This document shows, in pieces, positions 45,825-54,162 of a DNA stretch of 64,000 nucleotides (position 1 is the stretch's first letter; each line of letters opens with the position of its first letter). A program made the position numbers and the translations under genes. The notes beneath the pieces were generated by a model. It had not been told where the DNA came from and did not search any database. It saw only the letters and a program-made list of their open reading frames with translations. Source of the DNA: Paenibacillus glucanolyticus NBRC 15330 (lineage in GTDB: Bacteria > Bacillota > Bacilli > Paenibacillales > Paenibacillaceae); assembly GCF_004000885.1 (NCBI RefSeq), contig NZ_BIMC01000003.1:372001-436000 (forward strand). Direction: 5' to 3'.

Positions 45825-45917
45825 TCATTTCAAACTGCTTTCATTAGACGTTCATCTAAGATATACTGTCAAGGATATCACATCCAACAAGAGAGGTTAC
45901 AAAGTAGGAGGTTCGAT

Positions 45918-46595
45918 ATGGGGATATCACCTGTTCAAACTTTGGAGGTACCTGACGTCTGTCACAGGTGGCTTGAAAACCGGGGAACGGTTTATGAGCT
46001 GCTGATTGATTTTTTGGGCAACTGGCCCAGCTTGTCTATGATTGCAGAATGGAGCCGCGGAAGCGGAATTAGCAAGGCTGCGGAGTGTTCGAAGGCAGGT
46101 TCAGACCTGATGAAATATTTGTGCGGACGCTCGCCTGAGGAATTGGTTCGGATTTGCGAGTATGAAGAGGCGGAATACCGCCGACTGCTTGAGCAGACCA
46201 AACAGCGTCAGGCCGCTGAGTCCCATTATACCCAGGATGGATGCGCTCAGGATTTGGCCGAGTGTTATGCATCCGCTGGTGTAGCATTCAATAAACTGCA
46301 TGGCGAAGCGGACGATCATATAGCCCTCGAACTGGAATTTATGACACTGCTTCATGACCGTATGCTGAACAATACGTATTGTGAACACAGCATGCTGCAA
46401 TTAATGCAGGTTCAGGAGAAGTTTCTGGAAGAGCATCTGTTGTCATGGGTGCCCTCTCTCTGCAAGGATCTGAAAGGTTCTACGGAGAGTCCGCTGTATC
46501 AGGCATTATTCAGTCTGCTCGAGGAGTTCCTCGCACAGGATCTGAACATGCTGAAGACGTGGAAGCAATCTAGGGAAGCTGTAATGGTGCATTAG
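45918..46595 (+). CDS. TorD/DmsD-family molybdoenzyme chaperone
   Basis: All-helical cytoplasmic protein of 225 residues that would hold a molybdoenzyme subunit for cofactor insertion. The segment LELEFMTLLHDRMLNNTYCEHSMLQLMQVQEKFLEEHLLSWVPSLCKDL has the family pattern of E-x-D/E-F and (F)L-x-x-HLxxW. AGGAGGTT precedes the ATG. It stands between moaA and an unrelated RND gene; its partner may be the oxidoreductase at 15.6 kb or an enzyme outside the window. The upstream FNR-like promoter suggests anaerobic expression. Confidence 0.85.
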   Translation: MGISPVQTLEVPDVCHRWLENRGTVYELLIDFLGNWPSLSMIAEWSRGSGISKAAECSKAGSDLMKYLCGRSPEELVRICEYEEAEYRRLLEQTKQRQAAESHYTQDGCAQDLAECYASAGVAFNKLHGEADDHIALELEFMTLLHDRMLNNTYCEHSMLQLMQVQEKFLEEHLLSWVPSLCKDLKGSTESPLYQALFSLLEEFLAQDLNMLKTWKQSREAVMVH

Positions 46596-46637
46596 AGCAG
46601 CAGATAAGAAAACATGCGAATCGTAGTCATCTACAAA

Positions 46638-46678
46638 AACAAAGCCCCGGTCTCCTAAATAGGAGGCCGGGGCTTTTG
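46638..46678. terminator. Bidirectional terminator
   Basis: ACAAAGCCCCGGTCTCCT pairs with AGGAGGCCGGGGCTTTTGT, flanked by A and T runs. It serves the convergent TorD-like and RND genes. Confidence 0.9.
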
Positions 46679-46690
46679 TGTTATATCGGA

Positions 46691-49600
46691 TTAATCTTCG
46701 ATTCTTTTCTTGCTGAACTTCATCAGGAACTCATACACGATAGGTACAACAACGAGTGTGAGCAGCGTCGAACTGATCAGACCGCCGATAACGGTTATGC
46801 CGAGCCCGCGTGAGATGATACCCGCGCTGTTCTCCCAACCGAATACGAGAGGCAGCAGCGCACCGATGGTGGCCAGTGCCGTCATCAGGATTGGACGAAG
46901 ACGGGTTGCACCGGCTTCGAGCAAGGCTTCGCGAGTGCTCATTCCTTCGCGTTCCATGTGGATAACACGGTCGATCAATACAATTGCGTTCGTGACTACG
47001 ATACCAATCAACATGAGTACGCCCATGAGAGCAGATACGTTCAGTGTCTCGCCTGTGATGAGCAGGCCGATAATGGCACCGATGACGATGAATGGCAGTG
47101 AGAACAGGATGGCAAATGGTGCAAGACCCCCGCCAAACGTCACCACGAGTACAAAGTATACAATAGCAATGGCCGCCAGCATGGCGAGTCCAAGCTGTCC
47201 GAAGGTTTCATTGATTTGCTCGGTAACGCCTCCGAACTCTACGGATACCCCGTCTGGAAGCTCAAGTTTGCTGACTTCGGATTCCAGATTGGTGGAAGCC
47301 GAGCCTACATCGCTGGACAGGATATCGGCTGTGACACTCACAACCATTTTACCATCGATGCGTGTAATGGAGTCAGGCGTGGTTCCTTTTTCAACTTTGG
47401 CTACATCCTTGATCGGTACTTCCATACCGAGTGGAGACGTTACCGTTTCGTCTTCAATTTCTTTAATGCTCTTATAGGTTTTGCTGTCGGTTTCAATGTA
47501 AACATTGTAAGTTTTGTCCTCAATCTTAATTTCCGTCAAGACTGGACGCTCCCGTACGGGTGCCAGCTTCATAGCCAATTGTCCGGCTGTGAGGCCAAGA
47601 GAGCTTAACTTCTCTTGATCGGCAACCAGCGTGTACTGCTCAAATGACTCGGATAAACTGGTCTCCGCATTGTCGAAGGTAGCGGTATCCTTGTTCGCAA
47701 GCTCGGCAATTTGATCAGCTACAGGCTTGATCTGCTCCAGGGAGTCGCCGAAGACGTTAACCGTCAATTGGCTGCCTCCGAATCCGCCGGCCGCCATGTC
47801 CATATTGGACCAGGTGCCATCCGGAACTTCCTTGGCTAGATCCTCGATAAGTGCCGTTTTGACATCTTCGAAGTTTTTCGTGTCCGGATCGTACATAATG
47901 TAGAACAATCCGGAATTAGCGGAGCCCATTCCAAGCGGATTGCTTCCGCCGATGGAGTACTGCATTGTCTGTACGCCAGGTTGATCCAGAATCAGCTTCT
48001 CGGCTTTTAGTGCACGTTCCTCTACATCCTCCAGCATAACGCCAGGTTCAGGAGAGTAGGTCACCATTGCGTATTTGTCTTCTTGTTCCGGGATGAAGCT
48101 AACCCCCAGATACTTGGTCAGGAACAAGCTTCCTACCAACAGCACGATGGCTGCCAGGAATGTAATGGCTTTGTGATTCAGAGTCCATTTCAGGATCGAA
48201 CGATAGCCGCGGGCCATTGCGCCCGGCTTCTCCTCATGATCATGCTTGTTCTTCAAGCCTTTGCGGAACAGGCTGTGCGCCATAGCAGGTACAAGCGTAA
48301 CCGCCACGACCAGGGAAGCCAGCAGCGCGAAGACCATCGTCAATGCGAATGGCATGAACAGCTCGCCGACCATACCGCTAACCAGTGTAAGCGGCAGGAA
48401 TACCGCGATGGTTACGATGGTGGAAGACATGATGGGAACAAACATTTCACGTGTAGCGGCACTAATGAGCTCTCGGCCTGTCAGTTTTTCGGTCGAGAGG
48501 GACATGCGCCGGTAGATATTCTCGATAACAACAATCGAATCATCGACAACCCGGCCGATGGCAACGGTCATGGCACCGAGTGACATCATATTCAGGGTAA
48601 TATCCATTTGCTTCAAGCACAGTACCGCAATCAACAAGGATAACGGGATGGAAATGATCGATATGATGGTCGAACGGATATTGCGCAGGAAGATCATGAT
48701 GATCAGAACAGCAAATAATGCACCGAACAATGCCTTGGAGAGCATGGTATGAACGGAGTCCTCGATCGGTTTACCTTGATCCAGCATGATGGTCAGATCC
48801 ATGCCAGGGAATAGGCCTTTCAATTCCTCTGCCTTGTCTTTTACCTGATTAACAACGTCAACCGTGTTGGCATCGTTCGCCTTAACGATTTGGATACCGA
48901 TGGATTCCTTCCCGTTGGTGCGGGAGATGGATTCCGAGGTTCCGATAACTTCAATCTTGGCAATCTCGCTGAGTTTTACGGTTGGAATGCCGGTGGGAGC
49001 GGATGGAGCGCCATTCTGTCCACCAGCACTGGCATCAGCACCGGGAGCTCCCTGCTGACCTGCAGCCCCAGCCGCATCGCCAGGAGGTTGCTGCTGTTGA
49101 GCTGCACCAGCACCAGGAGCGCCAGCTCCGGCAGATGCATCGGCACCGCCTCCGCCTGGAATAACAGGAATGGCGATATTCTTCAGATCGTCAATGCCGA
49201 TGATGCCGCCATCAATGGCTACGGCCTTTTGGGATTTTTCCATTTCGAACATACCGAGCGGAACATACAGCGCTGAACCCTGCACGATGCCTTTAACGGT
49301 ATCTTCGGTCAGGCCAAGCTCGTTCATTTTGTCCTGGTTAAATTTCAGTTGGACTTCATTAACAAATTGTCCGGCTACCTGAATGGAAGCAACCCCATCC
49401 AAATCTTCGAGCTCGGGTACAATGTCATTCTCTGTGATACGGGTTAATTCATCCAGTGCCATGTTGTCTTTGTTCGATATACTCAAGGAGACAACCGGCA
49501 TGGAGCTCATGCTGAATTTGGATATGGTAGGTTTCTGAGCATCCTCAGGCAGCTTGACTTCATTGATTGCTTCCCGAACAGCTGCTGTAGCGTTGTCCAG

Positions 49601-49903
49601 ATCACTACCATAATCAAATTCAACCATCACGTTGGCTGCATTCTCCATGGAAGTGGAGGTTACGGTTTTTACGCCGTCGATATTTCTCAGTCTTGTCTCA
49701 AGCGGTTTGGTTACATCCTCTACAACTCCTTCAGGAGCTGCACCCGGATAGATGGCGGTGACGCTTAAGAATGGGACGTTAATATCCGGAATGGTTTCTT
49801 GTTTCATTGTCAGTCCACTGTACAATCCACCAAAGCTGACGATGATGGTCAGCAGCCAGATCGCAAACTTGTTGCGCAGCGAAAAATTGATAATTCCTTT
49901 CAT
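46691..49903 (-). CDS. RND-family efflux transporter (SwrC/AcrB-like)
   Basis: Large membrane pump of 1070 residues with the RND layout: helix 1 (FAIWLLTIIVSFGGLYSG), periplasm-side loop, helices 2-6 with AIGRVVDDSIVVIENIYRR (proton relay), a second loop and helices 8-12 (GIVVTNAIVLIDRVIHMEREG). It resembles B. subtilis SwrC, which exports lipopeptides. An unusual Ala/Gly/Gln/Pro low-complexity insert lies at about residues 246-306. The frame is open from 49927, but GGAGAG fits the ATG at 49903. It is the second gene of an operon with the TetR regulator upstream; no membrane-fusion partner is present. Confidence 0.92.
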   Translation of the reverse strand: MKGIINFSLRNKFAIWLLTIIVSFGGLYSGLTMKQETIPDINVPFLSVTAIYPGAAPEGVVEDVTKPLETRLRNIDGVKTVTSTSMENAANVMVEFDYGSDLDNATAAVREAINEVKLPEDAQKPTISKFSMSSMPVVSLSISNKDNMALDELTRITENDIVPELEDLDGVASIQVAGQFVNEVQLKFNQDKMNELGLTEDTVKGIVQGSALYVPLGMFEMEKSQKAVAIDGGIIGIDDLKNIAIPVIPGGGGADASAGAGAPGAGAAQQQQPPGDAAGAAGQQGAPGADASAGGQNGAPSAPTGIPTVKLSEIAKIEVIGTSESISRTNGKESIGIQIVKANDANTVDVVNQVKDKAEELKGLFPGMDLTIMLDQGKPIEDSVHTMLSKALFGALFAVLIIMIFLRNIRSTIISIISIPLSLLIAVLCLKQMDITLNMMSLGAMTVAIGRVVDDSIVVIENIYRRMSLSTEKLTGRELISAATREMFVPIMSSTIVTIAVFLPLTLVSGMVGELFMPFALTMVFALLASLVVAVTLVPAMAHSLFRKGLKNKHDHEEKPGAMARGYRSILKWTLNHKAITFLAAIVLLVGSLFLTKYLGVSFIPEQEDKYAMVTYSPEPGVMLEDVEERALKAEKLILDQPGVQTMQYSIGGSNPLGMGSANSGLFYIMYDPDTKNFEDVKTALIEDLAKEVPDGTWSNMDMAAGGFGGSQLTVNVFGDSLEQIKPVADQIAELANKDTATFDNAETSLSESFEQYTLVADQEKLSSLGLTAGQLAMKLAPVRERPVLTEIKIEDKTYNVYIETDSKTYKSIKEIEDETVTSPLGMEVPIKDVAKVEKGTTPDSITRIDGKMVVSVTADILSSDVGSASTNLESEVSKLELPDGVSVEFGGVTEQINETFGQLGLAMLAAIAIVYFVLVVTFGGGLAPFAILFSLPFIVIGAIIGLLITGETLNVSALMGVLMLIGIVVTNAIVLIDRVIHMEREGMSTREALLEAGATRLRPILMTALATIGALLPLVFGWENSAGIISRGLGITVIGGLISSTLLTLVVVPIVYEFLMKFSKKRIED

Positions 49904-49934
49904 TAGGTGATTCTCTCTCCTCTCCAAAATAACG

Positions 49935-50888
49935 CTATGTCTCTAACTTCGACCCGTTTCCCTGCATAATTCCACCAGGGGTAAGATAGCTTTCCAGCAC
50001 GGTAACAATGGTGCCCTTGAGCTCGGTATACAGTGCCTCCAGGTCCTCGATCCCCTCCAGGTTAGCAAGCATTCCCTTTAGAACGGCCCTGCTGGGCTGG
50101 AGGCCAAGCAGCTCTTTCTCCATAATATTGAGCGACTCCATAGCATCTTCCCGGACTTCCGTCTCTACCGTACTCTTCTTCAGTTCATTTTTCATTGCTT
50201 TAATGACGATAAGCGGGTGACGGGTTGTACGAATGTCGGTCTGGCATAACTGACTCAATTGCCCAATCGCCTCCATCGGAATCAGAGGTTCGGGACGTCT
50301 GCGCAGAATGCTGTTTACAATATCATCGAGCAGCTGGATCTGGTGGTCTGCAGTGATTCCCACATTCAAATGAAACCCTGGCATGAACAGGAAGCGAATA
50401 TACGAACCCAGCATGCTGGCCATAAACATGCCAATCTCCATCGTATAAGGCTCTACGTCCGGTCCATAAATGCTTTTGAGCTTATTGTTAAACCACTGCA
50501 ATGCAGCGAGCATTTCCTGCCGCATGTTTTCCTTGTCAATAGGCGGTTTCCCCGGCATCTGATCATGGAACTGCTTCAGGAGATATTCCCGGATCTCCAG
50601 AAAATGGACAAGAAGCACTTCCGTCTGCTTGCGCAGCTGCTCCTTAGGCTCAAGCAGCGGATCGTGATCGACACGGAGGATCTCATCTTTAATCCGGTTT
50701 GCGATATGCTCGTAAATGCTCTTTTCCAGTTCCTCTTTGGACTTGAAATGAAGATAAAGGCTGCCTTTCGACATCCCGCATACTTCGGCGATTTCCTGCA
50801 TGGAGGTAACCGAAGAGCCCTTCGCGGAAAACAGCTGCATCGCAGTGATGAGAATTTGCTGTCGTTTCTCTGCCGTTTTATCAGCCAA
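49935..50888 (-). CDS. TetR-family regulator, unusually long
   Basis: Regulator of 317 residues; TetR proteins are usually about 190-220. The N-terminal helix-turn-helix QQILITAMQLFSAKGSSVTSMQEIAEVCGMSKGSLYLHFKSKEELEKSIYEHI is standard. The extra length lies in the C-terminal half, where a helical region (about 205-310) extends the ligand domain. It precedes the RND gene by 31 bases and probably represses the pair through the palindrome in its own promoter. The ribosome site is GAGGTGAGC before the ATG. Confidence 0.9.
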   Translation of the reverse strand: MADKTAEKRQQILITAMQLFSAKGSSVTSMQEIAEVCGMSKGSLYLHFKSKEELEKSIYEHIANRIKDEILRVDHDPLLEPKEQLRKQTEVLLVHFLEIREYLLKQFHDQMPGKPPIDKENMRQEMLAALQWFNNKLKSIYGPDVEPYTMEIGMFMASMLGSYIRFLFMPGFHLNVGITADHQIQLLDDIVNSILRRRPEPLIPMEAIGQLSQLCQTDIRTTRHPLIVIKAMKNELKKSTVETEVREDAMESLNIMEKELLGLQPSRAVLKGMLANLEGIEDLEALYTELKGTIVTVLESYLTPGGIMQGNGSKLET

Positions 50889-50929
50889 TCAAAAGCTCAC
50901 CTCGCTTGAGAACTTTTCAGTTCTGAGAT

Positions 50930-50979
50930 TGACCATATGGTCATGAATAAGTATATATGAAAAAGAACGACCGTTTCAA
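50930..50979 (-). promoter_or_regulatory. Promoter and TetR operator of RND operon
   Basis: On the minus strand TTGAAA (50979-50974), an 18-base spacer and TATACT (50955-50950). The perfect 14-bp palindrome TGACCATATGGTCA (50930-50943) starts at the predicted +1, consistent with autorepression. Confidence 0.75.
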
Positions 50980-51003
50980 CTTTACTACGGTCGTCCCTTT
51001 TCT
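50965..51003 (-). terminator. Terminator of ykkCD operon
   Basis: On the minus strand ACGACCG and CGGTCGT form the stem and TTCTTTTTC follows. The stem overlaps the -35 box of the next promoter. Confidence 0.75.
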
Positions 51004-51041
51004 TGGTTCTGAAAATATATGAAATTTTCTAGAAAAATCGC

Positions 51042-51356
51042 CTAACTTATCAATTTCAGACCGACAGCCGAGCACAGAATCATGGAAATGAACACCACTC
51101 GCCGCCAATCCTTCGGCTCTCCGAACAGGAACATCCCGACCATGGCTCCACCGGCTGTTCCAATTCCCGTCCAGATGGCATAAGCGGTCCCCATCGGCAG
51201 CACGGTCATGGCATAAGAGAGGAGGGAGAAGCTGATACCAAACGATAAGGCCAGAATCAGTGTATAATGCCATCCCTTGCGCTGCGACACGCCTTTAATA
51301 CCAATGACACCGCCAATTTCGAATAATCCGGCAAATATAAGCGCAACCCAAGCCAT
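51042..51356 (-). CDS. ykkD: SMR efflux protein YkkD
   Basis: Small multidrug resistance protein of 104 residues with four membrane helices and the essential membrane glutamate Glu13 (FAGLFEIGGVIGIK). TAYAIWTGIGTAGGAMVGMFLFGE is the family signature. The end ILCSAVGLKLIS is near-identical to B. subtilis YkkD. Its ATG overlaps the ykkC stop codon by one base, so both halves of the pump are made together and probably form a heterodimer. Confidence 0.92.
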   Translation of the reverse strand: MAWVALIFAGLFEIGGVIGIKGVSQRKGWHYTLILALSFGISFSLLSYAMTVLPMGTAYAIWTGIGTAGGAMVGMFLFGEPKDWRRVVFISMILCSAVGLKLIS

Positions 51357-51697
51357 TATTTACTCACCTCCGGTTCTGCATGATCACTCGTAACCAGCTT
51401 AAGGCCGACTACACCTGCAAGCAGCACGCAGATCAGAAGAACCTTGACCAATTTGAACGGTTCTCCAAAGAACAGCATTTCCGATGCCACCGTGCCGGCG
51501 GTTCCGATACCTGTAAAGACGGCATATACCGTTCCGACCGGCAGGCGTTTGGCTGCTTCGATAATAAGATAGAAGCTGGCTGTAATGGCGACTATAGTAC
51601 CAAGCCACTCCAACGTGTTGTTGGAATACTTCAGACCCATAACCCATATGACCTCGACCAATCCAGCCAGCAGTACATAAATCCAGTTGCGATTCAT
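51356..51697 (-). CDS. ykkC: SMR efflux protein YkkC
   Basis: Partner SMR subunit of 113 residues with four membrane helices and Glu15 (LAGLVEVIWVMGLKYS). LPVGTVYAVFTGIGTAGTVASEMLFFGEP and LLAGVVGLKLVT match B. subtilis YkkC. A GTG at 51709 overlaps the ribosome site AAAGGAG, so the ATG at 51697 is preferred. In B. subtilis ykkCD is preceded by a guanidine riboswitch; here a TetR gene lies upstream. Confidence 0.92.
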   Translation of the reverse strand: MNRNWIYVLLAGLVEVIWVMGLKYSNNTLEWLGTIVAITASFYLIIEAAKRLPVGTVYAVFTGIGTAGTVASEMLFFGEPFKLVKVLLICVLLAGVVGLKLVTSDHAEPEVSK

Positions 51698-51795
51698 TAT
51701 GATTGTCACTCCTTTTAATGAAAAAGAATTGTTATCTCCTGCAGACTCTTATTCTCCTTGAAATTTATACTTATCATGCGTAGTTCTGCGATAAT

Positions 51796-52392
51796 TTAAC
51801 TCTTGCTGTTAGAACTTTGCTTCGTTACCCCTAACCAAAATATCGGCCAAGCGGCGGTCAGACGTTTCAAGGCGCGTTCCTCCCCGCCGTAAACGGCTTC
51901 CAGATGAATTCCATCGAGCAGGGTCATAAAGGCGATGGCTGCTTTACGTGGGTATCGAATGATACGCCCATGCACGGGACAGCCTGCCGCAAGCAGTCTG
52001 GACAGGTTGTTCTCCTGCTCGTCCAGCAGCGGATACAACATAGCCATCACCTCATCGTAGAAGGTGCTAGGCGGGAAGAAGGCCATCCGCATGAAGAATC
52101 GCACTTCATCATCCCCTTGGTAAGCCTGGAGACTGTTCTCAAGAAATCCATGCAGCTGCTGCTCCAGCGGCAAATCCGTGTGGTTAAGGAAATAGCCCAC
52201 CATTAATTTCTCTTGTCGTTGGAATACGTCTTGAAGCACCTGCAGGAACAAATCCTCCTTGCTTGAAAAATGAGCGTAAATAGACGGTTTCTTGATTCCG
52301 CAATCGTCGGCGATATGTTTCAGCGATGCCCCTTCATAACCGTTCTTGGCAAAATGGGCAAGGGCGGACTGTTTAATATTGGCGGCACTCAT
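51796..52392 (-). CDS. TetR-family regulator of ykkCD
   Basis: Repressor of 198 residues. The N-terminal DNA-binding domain reads IKQSALAHFAKNGYEGASLKHIADDCGIKKPSIYAHFSSKEDLFLQVL, with a C-terminal helical ligand domain. AGGAGGAG precedes the ATG. It lies 98 bases upstream of ykkC on the same strand, so all three genes may be co-transcribed. A palindrome just before its ribosome site is its probable operator. Confidence 0.9.
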   Translation of the reverse strand: MSAANIKQSALAHFAKNGYEGASLKHIADDCGIKKPSIYAHFSSKEDLFLQVLQDVFQRQEKLMVGYFLNHTDLPLEQQLHGFLENSLQAYQGDDEVRFFMRMAFFPPSTFYDEVMAMLYPLLDEQENNLSRLLAAGCPVHGRIIRYPRKAAIAFMTLLDGIHLEAVYGGEERALKRLTAAWPIFWLGVTKQSSNSKS

Positions 52393-52403
52393 AATACTCC
52401 TCC

Positions 52404-52423
52404 TAACTAACGGTCGTTAGTTA
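52404..52423 (-). promoter_or_regulatory. TetR operator before tetR-ykkCD
   Basis: TAACTAACG-GT-CGTTAGTTA is a perfect inverted repeat with 9-bp arms. It abuts the ribosome site. On the minus strand two overlapping TTGACA boxes lie upstream at about 52464-52475 with an A/T-rich -10 region. Confidence 0.8.
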
Positions 52424-52596
52424 TATTTTTATCAAATGATGCCAGTATTGTCAATGTCAATATTTGGGCTTGGAGCTGTCTGACTATCTGCAAGAGAACA
52501 GTCTTTAGTTCCGGGGGGAGATCATGTAGAATATGTGTGATCGACATCGTCCATACAAAAGAGACAGAAACGATGAATAACAAGGGGTAAACTGAC

Positions 52597-54099
52597 ATGA
52601 GAAAGGGAATAGAGGCTGTACTGATCACCGCGCTTTTGATCGCGTTTTATTATTTTGGCATGCATTATTTCGGAAAGACGACAGGGACGGTCATCGGGAT
52701 CTTCTCCACCCTCACCGTAGTATCTATCGGATTCATGATTTTTATGGAGAACCGCCATCCTTCCAGCACCATGGCCTGGATTCTGCTGCTTGCGCTCGTT
52801 CCCATCGTCGGGCTTGTTTTTTATTTCTTGTTCGGGCAGAACTACTTCAAACGGAGAAAATATGATAAAAAAGCACAGAAGGACGTCCTGGTATACACCA
52901 GCGAGGTGCTCCGCAAGAGCACCCCTGACGTTTCCTGCTTTAAGCCTGAAACGCAGCAGCTGCTTCAGCTGTCTTCCCGGCTGGCGCGCACGCCGATTTC
53001 CTTCTCCAGCGACTCGCGGGTGCTGACCGATGGGGAAGAGACGTTCGCGGCATTGATAGCGGAGCTGGAACGGGCCGTGCATCATATCCATATGGAGTAT
53101 TACATTTATCGGCCGGATGCCATCGGCACGCAGATTCAGGAAATTTTGATCCGCAAGGCGAGGGAAGGCATTGCCGTTCGGTTTATGGTAGATGCCGTGG
53201 GCAGCCTGCAGCTGCCGCCGGCCTTCCTGCAGGAGATGAGGGATGCCGGCATACAGGTCGCCGTGTTTGGCAGTCCGAAAACGATATTTTTTACCAGCCG
53301 TGTAAATTACCGCAATCATCGCAAAATCGTTGTCATTGACGGCAGTGTTGGATTCGTTGGCGGATTGAATGTAGGTGATGAGTACTTGAGCCGCAGCAAG
53401 GCCTTTGGTTTCTGGCGAGACACCCATATGCTTATCCGCGGAGAGGCTGTAAGGACGCTTCAGGTTGTATTTCTGCAGGATTGGCAGTACATGACAGGAG
53501 AGCAGCCGAGCGAGCCGATCTATTATTCACCGGATCTGCTGGAGAACCGCAGTGGAGCGGTCCAGATTATTGCGAGCGGACCGGACAATGAGCGGAGGGC
53601 GCTCAAAAATATTTTCTTCTCCATGATTGTGTCGGCTCGCAAATCCGTCTGGCTGGCGACACCCTATTTTATACCGGATGAAGATATTCTAACCGCGCTC
53701 CGGGTTGCTGCCTTGTCAGGGCTTGACGTACGGATCCTGTTTCCGTCGAAACCGGACAAGTGGCTGCCCTTCCTGGCTTCCCACTCCTATTTTCCCGCTC
53801 TGCTGGATGTCGGGGTGCGGGTATATGAATATGAGAAAGGTTTCATGCATTCCAAGCTGCTGATCGTGGACGGGGAAATCGCGACGATTGGCACCGCCAA
53901 TATGGACATGCGGAGTTTTCATCTTAATTTCGAGGTTAACGCACTCTTGGTACATACGGAAAGCGTGGCCAAGCTTGTGTCGGATTTCGAGCATGATCTG
54001 GAATCGGCCATCGTGTATGACCGCAACCATACCCGCAAGAAGAGGATCATGACCAGGCTGCTGGAATCGGCAGCCCGGCTGATGTCACCTCTGTTGTAA
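52597..54099 (+). CDS. cls: Cardiolipin synthase
   Basis: Membrane enzyme of 500 residues that joins two phosphatidylglycerol molecules to make cardiolipin. Two N-terminal membrane helices (about residues 6-60) precede two phospholipase D (HKD) motifs: NYRNHRKIVVIDGSVGFVGGLN and FMHSKLLIVDGEIATIGTANMDMRS. The length and layout are those of ClsA-type synthases. It is divergent from the tetR-ykkCD unit and ends in a terminator shared with the convergent PLD gene. Confidence 0.95.
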   Translation: MRKGIEAVLITALLIAFYYFGMHYFGKTTGTVIGIFSTLTVVSIGFMIFMENRHPSSTMAWILLLALVPIVGLVFYFLFGQNYFKRRKYDKKAQKDVLVYTSEVLRKSTPDVSCFKPETQQLLQLSSRLARTPISFSSDSRVLTDGEETFAALIAELERAVHHIHMEYYIYRPDAIGTQIQEILIRKAREGIAVRFMVDAVGSLQLPPAFLQEMRDAGIQVAVFGSPKTIFFTSRVNYRNHRKIVVIDGSVGFVGGLNVGDEYLSRSKAFGFWRDTHMLIRGEAVRTLQVVFLQDWQYMTGEQPSEPIYYSPDLLENRSGAVQIIASGPDNERRALKNIFFSMIVSARKSVWLATPYFIPDEDILTALRVAALSGLDVRILFPSKPDKWLPFLASHSYFPALLDVGVRVYEYEKGFMHSKLLIVDGEIATIGTANMDMRSFHLNFEVNALLVHTESVAKLVSDFEHDLESAIVYDRNHTRKKRIMTRLLESAARLMSPLL

Positions 54100-54113
54100 A
54101 TCGGCAGGGGAAC

Positions 54114-54147
54114 GCGCGTTGAATGCAGCTGCACTCAATGCGCTTTT
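54114..54147 (+). terminator. Terminator after cls
   Basis: GCGCGTTGAATGCAG pairs with CTGCACTCAATGCGC through two G-U pairs, then TTTTAT. Confidence 0.8.
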
Positions 54148-54162
54148 ATGTCGGCCTAATTG

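Noticed and set aside
45691..46005. 104-codon plus-strand frame between moaA and the TorD-like gene
   Set aside because: Starts inside the FNR-like box, lacks a ribosome site and overlaps the real gene; the region is better read as regulatory.
51698..51795. Guanidine riboswitch upstream of ykkC
   Set aside because: Only 98 bases are available and none of the expected conserved ACGR-type stems could be seen.
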